From positions 2,914,001 through 2,978,000 of the forward strand of contig NC_134745.1 of assembly GCF_050436995.1 (NCBI RefSeq): a stretch of DNA of 64,000 nucleotides, written 5' to 3'. The translations under genes were made by a program, and so were the position numbers. The stretch comes from Anticarsia gemmatalis. Lineage: Eukaryota; Arthropoda; Insecta; Lepidoptera; Erebidae. Shown piece by piece: positions 24,010-39,200 of the stretch (position 1 is its first letter; each line of letters starts with the position of its first letter). The notes beneath the pieces are model-generated. The model did no database searches and was not told the DNA's origin. It worked only from the letters and a program-made list of their open reading frames with translations.

Positions 24010-27000
24010 GTGAGTTAAGTGATATTATAGTTTTTCTTTCGTTCTATTGGAGTTTATAAATATATACCAATTTATTTACGACATTTATAAATAAAAATAA
24101 AATACCTCATGTTAACCTCTAAGAAATATTTTGTTATTTTTATAACAGCTCTACTTATTTTGAAAAAGTAATTTTTATTTAATCGTATCTACATATTTTG
24201 GACAATTTTAGAGGGCATAAGATGCCGATGACTTTAGACACGAGACCGGCATCGGACCTTCAAAATATCGTGTTAAATGCATAATAGAGTTTATTCACGT
24301 GCGTCATGTATTTTAATAGAACAATATTGAATGCAATTAAGTATTTTTATAAAATTTTACATGGTCACTGTATTGCTGTACTGTAAAAGGACTTTTTTTA
24401 TACCTTTTTAAAGGAATCTACAATCATCATGCCCTTGTTATATAGCCAGGTTCCACTCGTAAGATTAATATCTAAAAAATGTATAGCACTTTTGTGTAGG
24501 CAGTTTTCCATTATGCCCATACAAATGTGACAAAACGTGTTGTAAGCACACGCATTTTCATTTTATTTTACAATGCCTCGTGTTCTCTAAAATGCAGCAA
24601 TAATATATCCATTTATTCGATATCCCATTAAAACATAGGGCATGGTATAAGTATTCCTATACTCCTTCCATAAGTACCTCCGGTCGAGTCCATAGCCAAT
24701 CAGAACAGGCTCCGAAAATATTGTGCAATACTTGACAACATCTCAATCGGCCGATAAAATGTTTTACTGATGGCAAATGGCTTTATAATAGGCCCTGAAA
24801 AGTGATTCATTCATTTTAATAATAATTAGTTAATTAGATATACAATTAACAGGCTTATCGTGGAAAGCTCTTCTTTTTACTAATTATGTAATCGTCCTTG
24901 GCATTTCAAAACAATTTACGAATGAATTTCGACGAAGTTTTTTAGGTACCTATAAAAAAGAAGATAAGAAAATTTTTCACATTCCCCGGCGCGTTTCATT
25001 TGAATATTCTTGATCTACTTATGCCCGCACAGCGTTTAAACAGCCTCAACTTTATATTAAAACTTTTATGTTCTTTCAATAAATAGAGTAGGTAATTATT
25101 TTTGGATGAATAAAATTTGACATGACCACTAAAAAACATATAGCCCTAGAAAGCATTCGCAAATAAATGCTACCTATTATTAGGGAAGGCGTATCTACAT
25201 ACACATCTTGGGAAAATATCAACTCTATATCTCTGATAAAAAGAAGTAATTTCAGTGTAGAAACATTCTTACACATAGGTACTGCTCTGTACATAGATTC
25301 TTGTATGATTGTATGCATAGTGGTGCACGTGTAACTTAAGCCAACTCAATGACTAGAAGGAAGGGCACATACGTGTATCAGATGTCCTCTAAGATAGAGT
25401 ATGCAAATATTGTTATTAGCTAGATTACTATATCTTTATTACACACGTTCAAAAGGTTAATAAACTTTGTATTGACTTAAAATGTAACGCATTGTTAAGG
25501 ACACATTTAATGAACGATATCTTGTTCTAGATGTATTCAATGTAAAATCAGAAGTTAGAGATCAATTATATGGAATCATTTAACAGCGGTTAGTTGAGAA
25601 TAATGTAGGTACTGCTATTGAACAATGTGTGCAATTATTCAAATGGGTCTGTAAAATAAGTAATATCAAAAACGTTGAGATTTTTACATAAATGCAATTA
25701 TATTTGTCAGTTTGTGCCTATCCAACCGCGTTTATCATAAATTGTAGTTTAAACTAATTTTGTTATATCGGTATTACTTATGGTATTACTGTTTCTGTAG
25801 TCTGTTGTAGGTACGTGTAAAGTAACTCAATACCAGTGTTAGCGGTAATGTTACACGATGGAAAGCGGCCCGGCCTCGTTTCCCGCTGCATTGGAAATAT
25901 TCCAGTACTTGAGTACTTAGAAAACTTAAATCATTCCGTTAACTGAGGCTACAACCACTCTTCTAGAATCGATCCCCTTGAAAAATATTAAATACGACTG
26001 TTTTATGCGTTATACCGATTATTTGCTGTTAAGTATTGTTTTTCTGTGTTCCGATCCTCGCGGACGCCAAATTTTATGAATCCAACGGACTACAGCTTTT
26101 GCTAGACAGCCACCTTCTCAAAATACGGAAATACGGCCTAAACAAATTGTTGGATGGAAAAGTAACTAAAAAGTTTTAGTTTTTGCTTAATTATGCCCTG
26201 CGGGAAAAACTATAGGTACAAGATGATTGTTAAAAGTTCTAATATGATGACAAAACATATTCTTCCTAAATTAGTTTTGGTAAATAATATACACAAAAGT
26301 GACATTGTTGATTCAATCGAATGAACAGTTTGTAAAACTCTTATTTATCTCATTCAATCGCATTGTAGAATGGTTGAATGAGTTTAAAATGTTGACTTGA
26401 ATAAGTTGTTCCATGCTACAAGGCCTTACGCAAGACAAATATTAATTCATACAAAAAGCAAAGCTCATTTTTTTGTCATAGTTTTTTACCTGCTTGCGTA
26501 GTTGTATCTCGTAGATAGACTTTATAGAGCTTTAACAAAGTAATTGTTTAGTGCGCAATACAAACTTTGTTATGTTTGACCAGAACAATGCGAAAACGTA
26601 TATTATTATGCTAAGCGATGGTTTTGTGCTGAAGTTTAAATTAGTTACACAACGACTGTTTGCCATTTTGTATCATTGTCATTCGTAATTTTTTTAGATT
26701 ATGGTCGCTTATGGAATATAACGTAACAGATTTTTGGCGTTTATCTCTGCTAATAAAAGCTTGAAAGTTACTCATGCATAATCCCTAGAGCCAGACTCAT
26801 TTTTATTTTTACATGAAGCTTAGATTTTGATGTTTCATTATCATTTAACTAAACGGATTAACTATAAAATTGACTTCTCCATTAACTTGATTATTATTTA
26901 ATGTTTAGATAAAATATTTACCAAACAAAAATGACCTATAAGATGTCTATGAATGCATTGCATAACAATTTTAAACGGTTATGTAACATTCTAGATAATA

Positions 27001-27470
27001 TCAAAACGGGTTTGTGAATCAATTTGCACCCTTTTTCTCCTCCGGCTCCTAAAACGTAAAAAAAAGTGTAAAATATTTTACTAGAACGAGTTTTGCAATA
27101 ACATGGCGACTATGGCCTTGTATGTACTAAGAATGGACTAAAAACGATTAGGATCAATGACCTGACATCGTTTTTAGGGGTGTCGTTGCATATGCTTTTC
27201 TTTTGAATCACTTACGGCCGACTTCTATTGTTAGGAAACTTTGTCTCATGAAGATTCTAAAGTTTTAACGGGTAGTGTGTGGACGACACAATTGTTCATC
27301 GAATAAAGTTATCTCACAATTAATAATTAGTCCAGCCTAGACTTAACGGTTCCTAACTTAATATTATTATCAGAAAGCTCAATACAGTGAATACTCTATA
27401 ACAGTAATTTCATTCATATTTTTTTTTTTTGACACAACTTAGGTATTGCTTTATTTCTCAGAACCTTTTT

Positions 27471-27647
27471 TCAAAGCACCGTACTGTTACTAATAAAGGT
27501 TTCTTTACCTACAAACACATATTCACATATTCTTTGTTTAACCAGTTCTTTAAAAATGACTTCCCACGTGTTAACCACAGGTAGTCGTTTCTCATAAATG
27601 TCTAGTAATATCTCCTTATCTACATCCTTTTCTATAGCCATTTTCAT
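27471..27647 (-). pseudogene. Small intronless polyadenylated ORF, possible retrocopy
   Basis: A 58-codon frame on the minus strand begins MKMAIEKDVDKEILLDIYEK and ends ETFISNSTVL. Fifteen bases past the stop there is an AATAAA (27455-27450), and about 20 bases later a run of 12 A (plus-strand T run, 27419-27430). An uninterrupted frame with a genomic poly-A tract after a poly-A signal is the signature of a reverse-transcribed mRNA. I do not recognise the protein; the charged N-terminal half suggests a helix. Upstream target duplication was not found, so a 5'-truncated retrocopy and a small genuine gene both remain possible. Confidence 0.4.
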
Positions 27648-29204
27648 TTACCGGTTTTTATAGTCTAAAATATATTAAATTGTGCCTTAATTATAATAAT
27701 AATCTTAGAATTTAGCATATACTTATTTAATTTAAATTACTTATCTATGCGTCAAGGCCTAATATAACCACAGACTATAATTTGCTCAGGTAATGGTTGT
27801 GTGTTTATTGTAACAAAAAGTACGTCTTGTTAGACGTGAATTATATTTCTTGCTTATTTTAATTAAATAGTTCCGTGATTGTTAAATAAACTTTACTAAT
27901 AAATGTGTTGCATTTAACCGTAGGGAATATGCGGATATTGGACAGAGGTTAAACGAATATGTTACTTATAAAAACGTTATAATTACATCGGTTTCAAAAT
28001 TAGACTTAGAACTAAAATTAAGAATTTATTTCGTGCCTATGAGTGTAAAAAAGTGCATTCTTAAAAGTTCAGAAAATCTTCTCATTCTCAACTAAATAAA
28101 AAAAATGTTAAAGGTTTTTCAAAAAATAGCGGTAATGCACGGTTTTCATAAAATACTAACATTGTTTTTCCTGTAATTATGAATACTGTAATTTGCTTTT
28201 CAAAGAACAGTCTCAACCTTATCTGTTGCCATACCAGCCAGTCAAAAAGGTGCCGAAATTGATTCAATTTGTATCAATTGATACAAGCAGCGGACCGGAT
28301 ATACAAATTGCTTAAGGATTCGGCAAGAGTAAGGATCGGGATGTAACAATTTAAATAGGCGTGAAGAAGATTATTGTACTACGTTACATACACCTGATAG
28401 AAATCAATAGCATATGATTTTACTTTTGCGAAATATTTGAGTATGTACATAATTATTGTTGGGTTTGAATAAATGAACCCATTCCCAGTTCACTGTAAAA
28501 TATCTGTCTTATCAATGTTATAAAACGTAAAAGTTTGTTGCATGGATAACTCTCGTTTAATAATATAGATGTTTGTAACTTCACAACGCAAAAACACCAT
28601 AGAATACATACATAGAATTTTTCTCTCTGAAAACTTGTACGTAATATGGAGGATTATCATCTTCTGTGCCGTTTCAAAGCTTTTCCAATCTTTTCCAAGA
28701 CCATCGGCGTTATTGTTAAAACGCACCCTTGACGTAGAAATAGTACTATGGCTTATATCTATTTATCTACTTTTATCGAAGCGTTTATTTCTAATCGTTA
28801 CTTTTATTACTTTATTAGCGCCCAAACTGTAATGGCTTCACCAACCAATCTTTCTCATTCAATCATATTGAGTTACGTTATCGGAAGTGTATTCAATAGA
28901 TAGAGTTACAACGATTTGTTCACTCTCTTGTCGGCACGGTGGCCTTGTTGCTTTTTTATTTCCCACGGAGATCTAATCCATGTCATAATAATATGTAAGA
29001 ATCTAGATAAAAATAATATAAATGTAAAACAAGACTGGCTGACTGCCTGTCTTAGAATTCACCTTCGACCTTAGCCACTGCAACTAGGAACGTGTTGTAC
29101 GTTCATAAATACATTTTGTTTTCTTTCATGCGTAACAAGAATCTAGGGTTAATTAAATTAATTGTAACCGTGCCTGATAGCTTATCAGTAGAAATGTAGT
29201 TTTT

Positions 29205-29260
29205 GTTCCGGAAGCCGACTCCAACTGTTCGATACTTGGAAAAAAGGCTAGGCTGAACTT
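29205..29260 (+). repeat. SINE-like fragment
   Basis: GGAAGCCGACTCCAACTGTT and AAAAAAGGCTAGGCTGAAC match the 3' part of the repeat inside the foldback element at 49020-49205 (GGAAACCGACTTCAACATAG, AAAAAAGGCTAAGCTAAT). Confidence 0.5.
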
Positions 29261-30284
29261 GCTGTCACTTCATTTATGAGATAAGTTCGAAATAATCCGT
29301 AAGCAGTGTCATTTAAGCAAAAGAAGTTTGTAAGGATCGTACTAAGTGGCGTTCTCTGGTCCCTGCCTACCCTTATCTGAAGATGGGCTGATTTTATGTA
29401 CATTATGTAGTACAGTATGTAGGTACAAGTTACAGGAACTCTTAATTTAGGTGAAAAAACTTCCTATTTGATCTGCATACTTAAGTGCAAAGCAACCTAT
29501 GGGTAAATAAACTTTGTTGCTAGTTCAAAAGGCATTCGCAACAAGATCTTACTACACCCTTACTGGTTGAATGATCTTACTTGGTCGAGTTACATCGACT
29601 GAGCATTAATGTAAGATAGATCGGATCGAAAGTGTGTCGCTCATATGATTTGACGTATGCAATCAACTGTAGCATGCAGTTACATGCATATAGTTAGTTG
29701 CATGTACAGTGCAAGTATGTTGGTTCAAAACGAATTGTTTCTTGCACTGATTAGTGCTTCAACAACACATGTAAGAATTACCAAATTAGTAAACAATATG
29801 TATTCTCTTTAGATATATTTTTCCTTTTTTAATTCCTCTATCGCATAAAACCTACTTCTGCCTGTGAACATGTTAGTACTTAAATAGAAAAATGTATTCA
29901 ACTTTGCGTCACCACCAAAAAAAATGGTTAGGAACACTTATTTGAACTACATATTCGTTAATTACATTGATAACCTAAACAAATTCAAAGAATGTAACTA
30001 TTGATACCTTAATTAACAACATGACTATTGTCCATAAGAGATAACGAGAGCGTCGGCATACTACTGCTTCCATAATCTTACACAGTTGAAAAAATAAAGC
30101 GCCAGATAGAGTTTTTGAATTCGAGTGCTAAATCGACAGAGTATGTAAACAAAAACAGTGAAAATCATAAAAAGACCTTGATTATTTTTGTATACCTTAA
30201 GTATTTACAACGAAAAAGAAACCGTAACATACAAATTCTGTCTCTCTTTCCAGCCAAAACCAAATGACGTAACACCAAATCAAA

Positions 30285-33200
30285 ATGAAGGATCTAGATT
30301 TGAAGCTGCCCACGCGCAACGTGCTCACCGGGAACGTGGTGAACTGGGATGATGACGACATAGGCCTGGGAGACACGCCTGGCAACCTGTCTTTAGCGTG
30401 GAAAGACCTCTCCGTCTATAGGAGGAAGAAGACCCAGACTAGCATATGGAAGTCACCGGTTTATGAAGATGTCAGAGTTTTACATGGACGTAAGTACCTT
30501 TTGCTGTTCTTGTGTGTGTTTTTTCGGATATTGTGGAGGAACGATTTAATAGTATGTATCTGCTATTTTTGTATGCAAGCTTTTTTCGGATATTGTGGAG
30601 TAGTAATTTAATAGTATGTATCAGATAAGTATAATATCCGCGGATATGCATCTGTTGACCTTATCATGTTCTTAGTACTATCTTGGGATCAAAAGTTCAC
30701 GAGATGTGTTAAACGTTTTTGGAAACCTATGCTTCTACCATGTGTAAGAAACTATCGTAGCAGTAATTTGTTATTTTTGTATGTTTAAAACTCTTTTAAC
30801 TTTCCGTTAAACGTTCGTTGTCCTTACATTCAACCTAGTTACATTACATACCTAATTAAATTACATAGTTCTTAAAGTATGCAAAAGAGCGGTTTCTTAA
30901 TTAATTCAACTTCATAAAAAGGACGATAGATTACCTATTGAAATGAGAACTGAGTGCTAAGCCAAGTAAGTCATCATCAGACCTGTCTATCTGTCCAATG
31001 CACGTATTGAATACTACTATGCAAAAGTAGTTTTTTTTAGATAGCTAGCAGTTTTATAGAATCCTGACAAGCGGTTGGCCTTGTTCATATTTCATATAAT
31101 GCATCACGCTACATTTTTTACTAATATGTCGCAGAATATCAAGACGAGTTTGAACTAAAGGGTAAAGGTCCCATCCAAGATGTTCTAAGCAAAAAAATTT
31201 ATACGGAAGTTGCATTAGATGATGATTTTGATTGTTAAAAAATGCTATGCTAACATGACTTGTAAATCATTTTGGACGCATTGAAGAAAAGAGACTAAGA
31301 CCGATCTTTGTTTAATTGTAGGAGTAGGACAGTATACTGAAATGATGAGCTATGTAAAAGTATTATGACTGGTTCTATCTACTGGTTTCCGGAAGTAAAG
31401 CTTACAACTAACTTTACATATCTACTAAGAACTATCTTTACATTTAGGACAATGTTCCTTTGATCATAGCTGCTTTGACCACCAAAGGGCAGATGAGAAA
31501 AATAAATGTTAACTGAAAATAAATAGTACCTACTCTATAATTAACTTCCATAGTTAAAATGTCAAAAGGACTTTAACCGGTATCAAACACTGCTTAAGGT
31601 CACCAATAAAAGTAAAACTAAATATGTCTCTTCGTTAATAAATAACAATGCTAACGTCGAATTTGTATGCTGACAATAACATGAATTCATTGCTTAAATC
31701 TCTTAATTTTCTAGTCAATTCTAGATAACATAAAAATATAAGCAATTGGTGTTTGATTTACGACAAATATTCGAAGCTGCCTCTATTATGTTACTGTGGC
31801 TCTCGTTTAATTAATTTGAAGATTTAAATATTTAAAATACCAGTTATTTGTGTATTCATAAGCGTCCATTTATAGGTTTTATGTGACGTTAATTTACTGT
31901 CGTCATAAAATTACGAAGAGATGGCCTTCGTCGATTAGTTAGTAGACCTATTGGTCACCATCATCCAGGAACGGAACGGAAAGTATTATTACTTTCCGTT
32001 CCGTTACAATATGAAAATTTAATTGTGTAGCGATTTTAAAAAAGGGTGTGACTACTGATTAGAAATGTTACTAGTATAGTGGCTTTCAAATAGTAGTTGT
32101 TAACTGAGATACGTGATAAGCCCCCGTCGCCGTTTGCCAGTTTCTTTCGCCTATTCCTATTGCTGTTAATATTAATATGGTAGCAGAAATCGTGAGCTAA
32201 TTAAAAGTTTTTAGGCAGTTTCTATGAGAAACTATTTACATAAGCTTTTATATTTAAATAAAAGCTCATATATTACTTTACAGAATATTCTATTTAAAAC
32301 ATTTTTTTCTAATTTATGGACCTCGTAACTAGTAGGCTCTAGGAATAACATAATATATTCAAAATTATGCGTGTGTTTTAAAACATGGAGGTCTCTAGCT
32401 ACTTTAATATTATTGAAAAACAAAACCGGTAAACACATTGCATAATTTGATGTCAATTAAATTAAAATGATTAGAGGAATGTGGACAAACGGCTTGGGTG
32501 GATAAATTTAACGATTTACTTTGAACTAATGAACTGAAAACGAAACGCAATTATTGGTTTTGAACAACAAAAAATCGATAACATGAACCGTTTTTAATGA
32601 AAATACCGTTGTCTATCCTCAAACATCATTTTGAAGTCGGTTACAAATTTAAATGTTGCCTATTTTGAAACTAACCACTTTCCAACAAAAATATGTATAA
32701 GAGAAAACAATGCAATTATGTCTTTGCAGGTATAGCAATAAAACAGAATTAAGAACCTCATTCTTTAATAAAATCGGTTTAGGAACAAGCGCTATTATTG
32801 AAAAAGCGTGATTGAAAAGCATTTTATACCAGTAGAACGCAACTTAACGAAATACGGCCTACGCACATAATAAAACAGAATCACACTATCTTTATTGAAG
32901 CTATAAAACCGACAAACTAGTTGACCCTTTTCTACTGCTCAATAACCATGCTAATGTTTATTGACAGACGTCAAAGGGCCGACACTTTGAGGCTTCTACT
33001 TCTTGTAATATCGATTACAGAATATGTATGTGATCTATTCTTAAGGATATCAACTTTTTATACGCATTTACCTTGCAACTTGGTCACAAATTACAGTTTA
33101 GAATATGATTAGTCAGTATTGTTTAGTGGAAGAAATGGTAGGCCAATGGATGAAGAGGTTGTGGTGTTTAATCCTACCCATTGCACCACTGCCGCGGCCG

Positions 33201-36200
33201 ACACCCATAAGCCTTTGAACTCACTCAATGGAATGTCAGTATAGAATGTATCATGAAATCAAATGTCTTAATGGGTCTGCAAAAAGTGCAATGATGTAAC
33301 CGAAACCACAAAATTCTAAAATTTATTTTTCTTTACAGTAAATGGCGTCTTATCATCAGGCAACTTAGTAGCTTTAATGGGATCCAGGTACGAACACAGT
33401 ATACATTCTCCTTCTAAATAATAATTATTATCTTTAACAAAATATCGCAGAGATAGCCAAGGGGTTTAAGCATGCGCCTTCCACACATGTTTCTCAAGAC
33501 TTACCTCTCACTTAATCCGGGAAAAGACCCTTACCTAGCGGTAGGATAAAAATTGTTTAACCTACTTGCAAAAAAAAATACGTTTTCGTTTTTTTCCTTT
33601 AGCGGTGCAGGTAAAACTACACTACTGGCAGCTATTAGCCGTCGAGACAAAAGTGCCATGACCGGCTATCTCATGTTGAATGGAAGGTTAGCTGGTGCAG
33701 ATCTGATAGCTAGGATATCTGGCTTCGTACCTCAGGAAGATTTAGCTATTGATGACCTGACGGTGGCTGAACATATGGAGTTTATGGTGAGTTCCCTTTA
33801 TCTTATAACTCAATAGCTGTTGTTCTGTTTGCGGTCCAAGTGGTGTAGTGTATGCGGCTGCAAACCATTAGGTGTCGTTTCACGATCCCGAGTCAGACTA
33901 ACTGCTATTAAGTTTTGTTATTCCGTTGAATGGTCTTAATAGTTGTCCAAAATTCCGTTACGTACCCGCAGAAATAGTCACTGAGCTTAAGTCCTACTTA
34001 GCCTCTCATCAACGATAGATTTGTCCTAATATCCAATCAACGGCTTTAAATCCAAGCTTATGCTCACTACACTAAGTATTCTAAGTGTCAACGTTGTACC
34101 TTGTTTATACTGTCCTATGTGTTAAACCTATGAAAATTACGAATCATTCATTTAAGATTCTAATTAGTTTTCCTTTACTTAATATTCTATCTATAATTGC
34201 ATTATGATTTATTGACACTTTTTATACCGGCAGTGGATATTTCCTGCAAGCATGAATTAATCAAAGTTATTTTTTAATTCAATGACTGCAACCTAATCGT
34301 ACAAGTTAACCTTTAAAACTAACCGCATTGCATATTAATTTTAAAGATTTAATATGATTGAATTACAGTATCGGGTTAGTTAAAGATTTTAGACAAAATT
34401 TATCAATTCAGGAAGAGATTATAGATACAAACGTAATGCCTAAAGTTTAATAACTTTCATAAATTATATTTAACAAACGCGGAAACAGTGGTTCTAAACT
34501 AATAATAAATATCCACGTTCAAACTACGGCCCCGCGTGCATGGATTTTTTTAAAAGATCTTATTTGACTATGTCTTCAAATACTTCAATGCAATATTTAT
34601 ACATTTTAAAAATTCCTTCAGTAGTTTAGCCCTATAAATGAAACACACAAACAGACTTTCGTATTTATATTATTACTAAACTATGACTATCGACTAACCT
34701 TCGGAACCGATTTTGATAATGAACTATTTGAAAACATGGTGAAACAAGCTTTTTTTAAAAGAACGGTGCGGGCGTGGCCCTGTTTATATTAAGTTATATA
34801 GCTAGATGTATGAAACTAGTTCTATGTTATTCTTACTAATGTAGAAATATCACATTCGTTTTCGTTATCTTAATATCTATCTATCTATGTATCTGTTGAT
34901 ATTCAGATTTACTGATACACATCTAGCAGTTAAAGATAAGGATTGAGTCAAAATTGTTATTTTATTTACATTAATTTAAATTTTATAGTAATAAATAATC
35001 GGACTGTCGCTATTTGTATACGACGGCGGTATTTGTATGCGACTACTGACCAAATGGTATCGGGTTGGCTTCCCCGCCCGGGCTAAGTACTGTTGATCTT
35101 TTATAATGTAAAATTGATACTAATATAATTTCAATAGAAGCCCGGAGTTTGAATGTGCCCGGTATATGGTAATAGATTGGCACCCTATAACATGGGACAT
35201 TTTTTATGTGGAATTATGCATGTATTAATTTAATAAGTAATATATTTCTTAAATATTCATATCACTTTAACAATTATATTTTTTGGCTAGACTTACTTAT
35301 TAGGTAGCCAGCGTTAAACGGTATAACTAATTTAGTCATGACAAACATATTCTAGGAAGTGTTTTTAGGTGTCAATGTAAATGTAATAAATGCAAGTTTC
35401 TATTTTGTTAGGACTCATACCCTTGTTGGTATTTTATGCTCTAGATACCAATTCGATGCGACAAAATCATTTTATACATGGCTTGTAGGAAGCAAATGTA
35501 ACAAAAATAACCGCTGTGCAATACATAGTTACTTTGATTAAACGTATTAAACAATTATCATCTTAGAAACAGTAATGTACTGTATAATGACTATAAAATT
35601 TGCACAAATTAATTTAATATAATTTATTTTATTTTATTTTATGTAACATACACTTGTTGCATACACAACTCAGCCACTGAGCTGTTTATTTATTTTTAAT
35701 AGAATTGAAATCCTCGATAATCGCGACTTATTCCGCAAGAAAAGATTTTCGGGGGTAATAAGTACCCTCTGATGAAATTCAGTTTCTAAACCATCTGTGT
35801 GCCGTATCTAAATCCGTTTTGTAGTTTTGGCATGATTGTGTAACAAACATCCACCTAAGGAACATCATATTATCTCAACTGAAGAATTGGTTAAACAGCT
35901 TCCTTGAAGGGTCTTTAAAGTGAAGTTTTCTTCTAGGCTCGCATGATGATGGACAAACGATCAACAAAGTTAGCTAGAGCTCGGCGCGTAGCACTATTAC
36001 TTAGCGAGCTTGGAGTCAACAACTGCACCAAGACTAAACTCAAGTCTTTGTCTGGAGGAGAACGGAAGAGAGTCTCATTAGCTGTACAGGTGAGCTAAGA
36101 AACACTTGCGTAACTTGTGGATAAGTGTCGGATAACCTATCCAATAGATAAAGTAACACTAGATGTATGTTTGCTTAGCTAACTGATGGTTTTTCAGAAA

Positions 36201-39200
36201 GGTAACACTCGCTGTTACTGTTTTACTGCTGCAGTTATTAATAGAATACGTTGTATGGACTTTGATATTGTTTATTTAGTGGGTGTTCTTTAATTTGCAA
36301 GTTTTTTGTTGAGAATTCAATAACTGTCAATTCAATATTAAGTATTCAAAATGCACCTGCTAATTGATCGTAAGTTTAATTCATTAACGAGTCTTGTGCG
36401 TTGAAGTAATTTGAACCTTTTTCATCACTACCTTTTCTGGTACGAAATTATGAAATTTTATTAATGAGGTATGAATACAGCTGCGAATTTGGTAATTTAT
36501 TAAGTTTTCTTTGGTAATTAATAAAAATAGTTAATTCTACTGAAAAACAGATAATTACAACCAGTCATTCCCTTACAGTTACTAAACGACCCTCCAATAT
36601 TGTTCTGCGACGAGCCCACCACGGGCTTAGACAGTTGGGCTGCAGCGGCCGTGGTCTCCCGTCTTAGAAAGCTAGCTATTGGGGGCAAGCTGGTGGTCTG
36701 TTCTGTCCATCAGCCAGCTTCAGGCGTCTTCGAGCTGTTCCATCAAGTGGTGCTGCTCGCGTCTGGAAGGATTGCCTTCCAAGGAACTATTGAAATGGCT
36801 GACCAGTTCTTTGGATCGTGAGTACCTGCTTTTTGTAATTAGTTCTTGGTATGAATGTCGTGTAAGACTGTAAATTATTGTTTTATTTCAGGGTCTTGTA
36901 CCATTTTATTTTTAGATTTATTTAGCCAAAATATCGTAATATACAAAATGCTGTATATTATTTTATTATGAGTGAAAAAGAATATTAAATAAACATTAGA
37001 AATACTCCCGATTAGATAAAATCATTTAAATATGCATTTTGTTAAAATAAATAATAATAATAAAAACTAGAATAAATGTTGCATTTTGCACAAAAAAATA
37101 CTACCTGGTGAATAAATAACTTAGAAAAAAGGTTAAACCAACCTACTTTGTCAAGACTGGATCATAGAGATAGCTTATCTATGCCATTTTAAGATTTTAA
37201 TAAAAATAAAATGTCACTTAATACTTTTAACATTTTCTTTTATTTGTACGAATATTTTGAAGTTCAAGGCGAACTATTTTTTAATCTAGTGTTATTATTA
37301 TTTTTTATATTTTATTCATTTTAGGAAATAAATGATGTGATGATTTAAAACACTGTAACGGTAGTCTTTTTTAATGAGAAAGTCATTTTTTGCCTCCGAT
37401 ATTATTATGAAGCATATATTTTAATAACTAATTAATTAGTATTTCTAGCTAGCGTGGAAACTATTTAGTATTTCACTATAAGGAGCGACTTACAACCTTA
37501 GGTTTTGTTGTATTTCTTATCGGATCGTTCAAAATCCTGTGGTTGGATGCTTTTCAATTCATTTTGGCCTGAATTTATCGAGAACAGTTCTAAGAAAATT
37601 TGAAAATGTGTCTCCGGCGATAAAAGTTTGGACAAACCTTGACAATAATAGCGATCAATTTTTTTTTTCGCTAGGTTCTGGTTAAATTGGACACTTTATT
37701 CCTTAATAAGTAATCAATAACAATATTGGGAGACAGAAATATTTGTACGATTTTTCTATGCACCACCGTAAAATAGTCTCCAGCAATAAATATTTCTAAA
37801 AATATCTGACATACTTATCTACACTAAGTTGAATGAACTGCATAATTATATATTTAAAGACAGTATTATGCACATATTATTGATAAAGATCTCTTCACAT
37901 ATGTTTTAGTGTTATAAGATACGTATCATACAAGATACTGTTCCCCGGCTCTATATTTGACCTATAAACTTAATAAAAATATGTGGGATTTACGATACTG
38001 ATAAATTGCATATATTGTATGCACATATTTTATGGTAATATCACAAATATATATCCGTGAGAACATTTTGTTGGCGTAAAATATAGGTTAACGAATTACG
38101 TCACCGAGATTTTGGGATTAAACCAAGTCGTATGATACTTCCATGAACTCATAGAGTTTAAAATTAGAGTAATATGGGTTTATTAATTGCACCTTTTATG
38201 AGAATAGGCAACCTGCCGGAGTCTGAAATTTATAATGTCGTGAAATTGCGCAAGTATTTTTCTCAAAGATCCCTTGCAATTGCAGAAGACAAATTTCCTT
38301 ATTCGTAACTACACAATTTTTATCTGTGTCTATAAATGTATCTTGGTTTAGAGTGGAATCATGTGCCACTCCACCCTGTATGTGACTGTCATTGTCATAT
38401 TCCACGTCTTTGTATTTGCCAAAATCTGCACTAAATGACCAAACCTTTCCTCAAAATGTCATTTTCTTACCTTCTACCAGCCTAAACTACAAATGTCCAG
38501 TCGGATTCAACGCAGCAGAATACTACATCTCGCTCCTCGGCATAGAATTAGACAAGGAGCAAGAGAGTCGGGATCGTATCAGACGCATATGTGACGAGTT
38601 CCAACGTTCAGACATCGCAGGAGAGATTGAAAACAAAGTTGGCGTTGTAAGAGACGAAAACGAATACTTCAATGGTACTGTGGATGAAAAGGTAAGTAAA
38701 TATGAAATTCGCTTGTCAATAATAGGTATGGTCCATTTTTTAAACCCATTAGGTACTGTTTTGTCTTTCCATTACACTGCTCGGCAAGCGTTTCCTCCCG
38801 AACGAGGGAGGGATTAGGGTTTAAGTCCACCAAGCTCGCCAAGTGCGGGAAATGCGTTAAGACTCCTTCATTATTATGACGAAATATTATGAGAGCGTTT
38901 GTTTCTGTTAGATCGACTTTGAAACAAAAGGATGTTTTAAATTAAGATGTATTTTTTTATCTGTTGTTATAACGTTTTATTCCGAAGTTGATTCCGGAAA
39001 CGGTCTCATGGATAGTTTGCAACGATTTATCTGATGTTGAGGTTCGAGTTAACTTCTTGTTAGATTAGAAAAATTGAGCCGTATTTTATTTTGTTATAAA
39101 AATTACTAACTAGTGTATATATTATGCACAATTCGTGTTCTAGAAAAGTAAGAAGTAGTATACAGACAGCTAAATTATAAACCAGATATTAGCGTGAGTC

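Larger units (their letters stand above)
24010..30253 (+). other. Probable long 5' intron of the ok-like gene
   Basis: No coding exon is recognised on the plus strand. It contains a short polyadenylated antisense open frame at 27471-27647 and a SINE fragment near 29205-29260. Otherwise it is AT-rich with scattered random frames. Confidence 0.4.

Noticed and set aside
28490..28832. Opposed open frames in the long 5' intron
   Set aside because: The two strands mirror each other over AT-rich sequence without splice context or domain.
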